DNA of 64,000 nt from Advenella kashmirensis WT001. Lineage in GTDB: Bacteria; Pseudomonadota; Gammaproteobacteria; Burkholderiales; Burkholderiaceae_B. The position numbers and the translations under genes were made by a program. The notes below the pieces were generated by a model. It saw nothing but the letters and a program-made list of their open reading frames with translations. It was not told where the DNA came from and did not search any database. The DNA lies in the NCBI RefSeq assembly GCF_000219915.2, contig NC_017964.1:1178001-1242000 (forward strand), in the 5' to 3' direction. Of the stretch, positions 60,176 through 64,000 are shown piece after piece (positions within the stretch are counted from its first letter, which is position 1; the number at the start of each line of letters is the position of its first letter).

Positions 60176-60639
60176 ATAAAAAAACAGTTACCCCACTGAA
60201 AGCTGTCCTGGAAACGGGTGGCGCCATAAAAGAAAAAAGCATTGGTCTTGATGAACTCAAAGCGCATGCTGAAAAAGCAGGCCTGGCCTATTTCGAGGCC
60301 GATTGCGACAAGGCACGCAGTTGCTCGGCCGTGCTACGTGCTATTGCCAAGGCAGTAGACTATCCGGTGTTTTTTGGCAGCAATATGGATGCCTTGCTCG
60401 ACTGCCTGGGCGAGACACTGCTTGAGCAGAAAGGCGGAATGGTGCTCGCATTGCGCCGTCTGCATTCAGAAGACGATTCACTCCTTGAGCATATCGATGC
60501 GCTCAAAGGTGTACTTAACGATACCGTGGAATATGGCGACGATAATGGTCGCGTCTTTTCCTACTTGGTAGAGCACGCAGGCAAGCATGAAGCGCCCGAG
60601 CCAGGGCGTGCTCCCAGGCCTTACGCGCAAAGCGATTAA
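60172..60639 (+). CDS. Barstar-family protein (orphan RNase inhibitor)
   Basis: 155 residues. The barstar-like fold is seen in FEADCDKARSCSAVLRAIAK, DYPVFFGSNMDALLDCLGET and MVLALRRL; the D-Y-P-x-F-F-G-x-N-x-D-A-L-x-D-C block matches the family. The start ATG at 60172 overlaps the patatin stop (ATGA) behind GGAGAGG, so it is translationally coupled. No barnase or other RNase gene is within the window. It may act as an immunity or regulatory partner of the phospholipase or another RNase; this is inference. Confidence 0.8.
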   Translation: MNKKTVTPLKAVLETGGAIKEKSIGLDELKAHAEKAGLAYFEADCDKARSCSAVLRAIAKAVDYPVFFGSNMDALLDCLGETLLEQKGGMVLALRRLHSEDDSLLEHIDALKGVLNDTVEYGDDNGRVFSYLVEHAGKHEAPEPGRAPRPYAQSD

Positions 60640-60968
60640 TGTGTGCCGGTTATAGAGTCGCGGGCATGCTTGTCCAGTGAGCACGGGCCCAACGAACAAA
60701 GTAACGAATACAGAGGAACTTAAAGAGGGTAGCGCTAAATAGAGCAGCCTGGATAGAGCAGCAAATTGCCGCGACCGACTACCGTAACTGTTTAATGCAA
60801 GGGCTTGGGCGATCATATTACAGCAGGCAGATAGCGCCGCTAAAAGGTGCCGCGCAAGATGCGCCGTCTTGGGCATGTCTCTCCAGTGTTGTGATGCCGG
60901 GTTGGGTGATATCAACCACTTAATGCCATGCCCGCCAGTTTCTGATCATATAAACGGGAGGATCCCCT
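60640..60968. other. Gap between barstar and the Nudix gene
   Basis: 329 bases. A long minus-strand frame exists here, but its translation is Arg/Leu/Ser-rich without family features and overlaps barstar; I do not call it. GGGAGGA before 60969 is the Nudix ribosome site. Confidence 0.4.
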
Positions 60969-61433
60969 ATGCTATCTGATTATTTATGGAACCTGCGGGC
61001 AAAAATCGGCAATGAACTTATCCAGATGCCTTATGTGGCTGCCGTTATTCTGAATGCGGATGACCAGATCCTGTTGCAGGAAAAAGAGGGGTCTCAAGGG
61101 TGGAGCCTGCCGGCAGGTGTTATCGAGCTGGCAGAGTCGCCGCAGGAAGCGCTGGCCAGACAAGTCAGGCAGGAGACAGGGCTTGAGCTGCTTTCGGCGC
61201 AGCTGCTGGACGTGTTCGGCGGCAAGGCGTTTCGTTATATATACCCCAATGGCGATGAGGTGGAATACACCGTCATTGTGTTTTATTGTGTGACAGAGGG
61301 CCAGCCAGGACCGCAGGATGGGCAGAAGGGCACATTGCGCTATTTTTCGAGATCGCAAATGCCCACACTCGCTTTGCCATATCCTAAAGAAGTGCTGTTT
61401 CGCCATAGTGCTGCGGCACACCCGTCAGCCTGA
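60969..61433 (+). CDS. Nudix-domain protein with altered catalytic residues
   Basis: 154 residues. The Nudix fold is clear (QMPYVAAVILNADDQILLQE, SLPAGVIELAESPQEALA), but the box reads GVIELAESPQEALARQVRQETGL. The canonical R-E-U-x-E-E becomes R-Q-V-R-Q-E, so two of the three glutamates that hold magnesium are glutamine. It may bind but hydrolyse poorly, or use another metal site. Substrate unknown. Confidence 0.85.
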   Translation: MLSDYLWNLRAKIGNELIQMPYVAAVILNADDQILLQEKEGSQGWSLPAGVIELAESPQEALARQVRQETGLELLSAQLLDVFGGKAFRYIYPNGDEVEYTVIVFYCVTEGQPGPQDGQKGTLRYFSRSQMPTLALPYPKEVLFRHSAAAHPSA

Positions 61434-61471
61434 ATCGCTGACCAGGCTTTCCTTATCCGGCAGGTGGTTGC

Positions 61472-62275
61472 CTACAACCAGCCAAGCGTGGCGATGGCTG
61501 CTGCGGTCATGGCAAGGCCGGCGGTTTCCGTTCTTAAAATGCGCGGGCCAAATGTGACGGCCTCGATGCCGGTCGCTTGCACGGTGTGAAGTTCCTGTGG
61601 CGACCACCCGCCTTCCGGCCCGATCAGTAGACGAAATGCGAGCGGGTCTGGCGGTGTGGTACCCGAATTCAAGCTTGATTCCGGCGTATTGGACGCTGCC
61701 GTTGAAGAGGCCTGTGACAGCGTGGCCAGTGCCTGTAAAAGCGAACGCTCGCCCTGGGGGTGGCATAAATAGGCAAGCGTCCCGTTGGCCTGTTGCAAAT
61801 ATGCGCTTAACGTCTGCAGCGGATGCACCTGCACAATACAGTTGCGACCCGATTGCTCGCTGGCTGATTCCGCAATGCGTTGCCAGTGCAGCTGGCGTTT
61901 TTCCAGCCGGTTGCCCGACAGTTGCACAATACTGCGCTGCGCGCTGATTGGAAACACATCAGATATCCCCAGTTCCGCTGCTTTCTCTATAATCCAGTCC
62001 ATTTTGTCGCCCGACGGCAGGCCTTGCACCAGGCCGATTCTGCCTGGCAGCTCGGTGCCGGTATGCTGTTGCGGGCCCAGATCGGCCATGGCGCGTCCCT
62101 GTTCAAAGCGCAGTTGTGCCGGAAATTGGGTGCCATCGCCATTGAAGAGTACGATCGCATCGCCTTCGCGCAGTCGCAGGGCACGGGAAGCGTGATGTGC
62201 AGCGGCATCGGGCAGGGTAACACGGGTGTGCGCCAGCAGCGGTATCGGACAATAGAAGCGGGGTAGGGTATGCAT
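61472..62275 (-). CDS. rsmE: 16S rRNA (uracil-1498-N3)-methyltransferase
   Basis: 267-residue SPOUT methyltransferase. N-terminal PUA-like part (HASRALRLREGDAIVLFNGDG), KMDWIIEKAAELGISDVFP, AESASEQSGRN and the SAM-binding trefoil knot LLIGPEGGWSPQEL with GPRILRTETAGLAM. A Ser/Thr-rich ~25-residue insert (SQASSTAASNTPESSLNSG) precedes the knot. Divergent from tkt. The frame is intact. Confidence 0.96.
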   Translation of the reverse strand: MHTLPRFYCPIPLLAHTRVTLPDAAAHHASRALRLREGDAIVLFNGDGTQFPAQLRFEQGRAMADLGPQQHTGTELPGRIGLVQGLPSGDKMDWIIEKAAELGISDVFPISAQRSIVQLSGNRLEKRQLHWQRIAESASEQSGRNCIVQVHPLQTLSAYLQQANGTLAYLCHPQGERSLLQALATLSQASSTAASNTPESSLNSGTTPPDPLAFRLLIGPEGGWSPQELHTVQATGIEAVTFGPRILRTETAGLAMTAAAIATLGWL

Positions 62276-62376
62276 GGCTAAATTTTACTTTATTTAGCGA
62301 GAGCGTCACGGACAAAACATGGAGTGTTAAAATCGCTGGTTAATCGTAACTAAACCGTGATTTCTACAGGATCCGC

Positions 62377-64000
62377 ATGACCACCACGGCCGCCACATCG
62401 AATTCCCATCTTTCCAATGCAATCCGCGCGCTGGCCATGGACGCCGTGCAACAGGCCAATTCCGGCCACCCCGGCGCCCCCATGGGCATGGCCGAGATCG
62501 CCGAAGCGCTGTGGACGCGCCACTTGCGCCACAACCCTGCAGATCCTGCCTGGGCTGACCGGGACCGTTTTGTGCTGTCCAATGGCCACGGCTCCATGCT
62601 GCTGTACGCGCTGCTGCACTTAACCGGCTATGATTTGCCTATTGACGAGCTGCGCCAGTTCCGCCAATTGCATTCCAAAACACCGGGACACCCCGAAGTG
62701 GGCATCACCCCCGGCGTGGAAACGACGACCGGCCCGCTGGGCCAGGGTTTGTCCAATGCGGTAGGCTTTGCGCTGGCCGAGCAATTGCTGGCAGCGGAGT
62801 TTAACAAACCCGAACACAAAATCGTTGACCACTACACCTATGCCTTCGTTGGCGATGGGTGCCTGATGGAGGGTATTTCCCACGAAGTGTGTTCGCTGGC
62901 CGGGACCCTGAAACTGTCCAAGCTTATTGTGCTGTATGACGATAATGGTATTTCCATCGACGGCAAGGTTGAACCCTGGTTTGCCGATGATACCGGCAAG
63001 CGTTTTGAAGGTTACGGCTGGAATGTGATTCGTGGCGTCGATGGTCACGATGTGTTTGCCGTTGACCACGCCATCGCCAAAGCCAAGCAGCAGGCGCAAC
63101 GTGGTTCTTCCGGTCCGACAATCATTATCTGCAAGACAACAATCGGCAAGGCGCCCCTAATTTACAGGGTAGCGACAAGGTTCATGGCGCACCGCTGGGC
63201 GCGGCGGAAATTGCCGCCACGCGCGAAGCCATTGGCTGGACGCTACCGCCTTTTGAAATTTCCGAAGATGTCTATGCCGGCTGGAACCAGCGCGAACGCG
63301 GTGATCAGATTCAGCGCGACTGGAAAAAACAGTTTGCGCTCTATAGCATAGACTACCCACAGGAAGCCCAGGAATTTACCCGCCGCATGAACGGTCAGAT
63401 GCCTGAAGGCTTCGCTGAAAAATTCACGGCATTCCTGCAGCAAACGGTCAGCAAGGCTGAAACCGTCGCATCGCGCAAGGCATCACAGTTTGCCATTACG
63501 GCGCTGGTCGACATGCTGCCTGAAATGCTGGGCGGCTCGGCAGACCTGACCGGGTCGGTCTTTACCGACTGGAAAGGTGCCGGCGCAGTGCGTTGCGGTA
63601 CAGATGGCCATTTGCGTTTCGGCCGTCATATCAATTATGGCGTGCGCGAGTTTGGCATGGCAGCCATTATGAATGGTATTGCCCTGCACGGTGGATATCT
63701 GCCTTTTGGCGGCACGTTCCTCACTTTCTCAGATTATTCACGCAACGCCATCCGCATGGCCGCGCTGATGAAGCAGCGCGTTGTACATATTTTTACGCAC
63801 GACTCCATCGGTCTGGGCGAAGATGGTCCCACGCACCAGTCGGTTGAGCATGCAGCCAGTCTGCGCCTGATTCCCAATCTTGATGTCTGGCGCCCCTGCG
63901 ACACGACGGAAACGGCCATTGCCTGGAAGGCTGCCGTATCGCGTCCGGTCAGTGTGGGCATGCAGGTGCAGGAGGGCGGCCCCAGTGCCTTGCTTTTATC
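62377..64000 (+). CDS. tkt: Transketolase (partial; frame broken)
   Basis: Thiamine diphosphate enzyme of the pentose phosphate pathway, running past the window end. N-terminal [55 protein letters not shown] and the TPP motif [13 protein letters not shown] with DDNGISIDG. One G is missing near 63151 (AAGGCGCC): the continuation is [20 protein letters not shown], then [20 protein letters not shown], the second-domain start [11 protein letters not shown], and [17 protein letters not shown]. It starts 101 bases from the divergent rsmE. Confidence 0.94.

Noticed and set aside
60478..60915. 145-codon minus-strand ORF
   Set aside because: Overlaps barstar on the opposite strand and has a shadow-like composition.

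Overview
This 64 kb window reads as chromosomal housekeeping DNA of a betaproteobacterium, most likely Alcaligenaceae (the Bordetella/Achromobacter/Advenella group). The evidence is gene content and order: miaB-phoH-ybeY-corC-lnt, queA-tgt-yajC-secD-secF, a betaproteobacterial imuA-imuB-dnaE2 cassette, ubiD, and a kdgD-garD hexarate module with a FadR-type regulator. Moderate GC and Advenella-like protein sequences fit, but the genus is an inference. I see no prophage, complete insertion sequence or CRISPR array.

Layout. 1-5.5 kb: molybdenum cofactor genes, with moaA and mobA forward and moaC-moaD-moaE-moaB-moeA convergent on the minus strand. 5.7-12.6 kb: a peroxiredoxin, an MFS transporter with an acidic repeat tail, a FadR-type regulator beside an FAD-linked hydroxyacid dehydrogenase, a DMT exporter and bioB. 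12.9-16.7 kb: a polar amino acid ABC system (binding protein plus two permeases, no ATPase) with a succinylglutamate desuccinylase-like hydrolase. 16.8-19.9 kb: a Nudix ADP-sugar hydrolase, cardiolipin synthase and an O6-alkylguanine methyltransferase. 20.1-24.8 kb: kdgD, garD and their likely regulator, then a NAD(P)HX dehydratase. 24.9-25.3 kb: tRNA-Ala(GGC), tRNA-Glu(TTC), tRNA-Asp(GTC). 25.4-31.7 kb is looser and accessory-like: ZinT with a Zur operator, a small lipoprotein, a divergent SDR/LysR pair, a degenerate tRNA-like element, a transglutaminase and a PepSY protein. 31.8-37.9 kb: the SOS mutasome imuA-imuB-dnaE2 behind a textbook LexA box. 38-49.7 kb: two conserved minus-strand operons for RNA modification, lipoprotein acylation and Sec translocation. 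50-64 kb: dacB-upp, a YqjD/YqjE/YqjK-like membrane trio, ubiD, a lytic transglycosylase, an aminotransferase, an FAD-oxidase-like protein, a patatin-barstar pair, a Nudix protein, rsmE and a transketolase that runs off the end.

The most striking property is reading-frame loss. Sixteen genes, including core ones (secD, yajC, corC, tkt, dacB), need about 21 single-base insertions and one single-base removal to become full length. Nearly every break is a missing base, several of them in short homopolymer runs. Essential genes are hit as often as dispensable ones, so sequencing undercalls are far more likely than decay. I therefore annotate these genes over their restored extents and give the break points. 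All coordinates were read by eye; break positions are good to roughly 10 bases.
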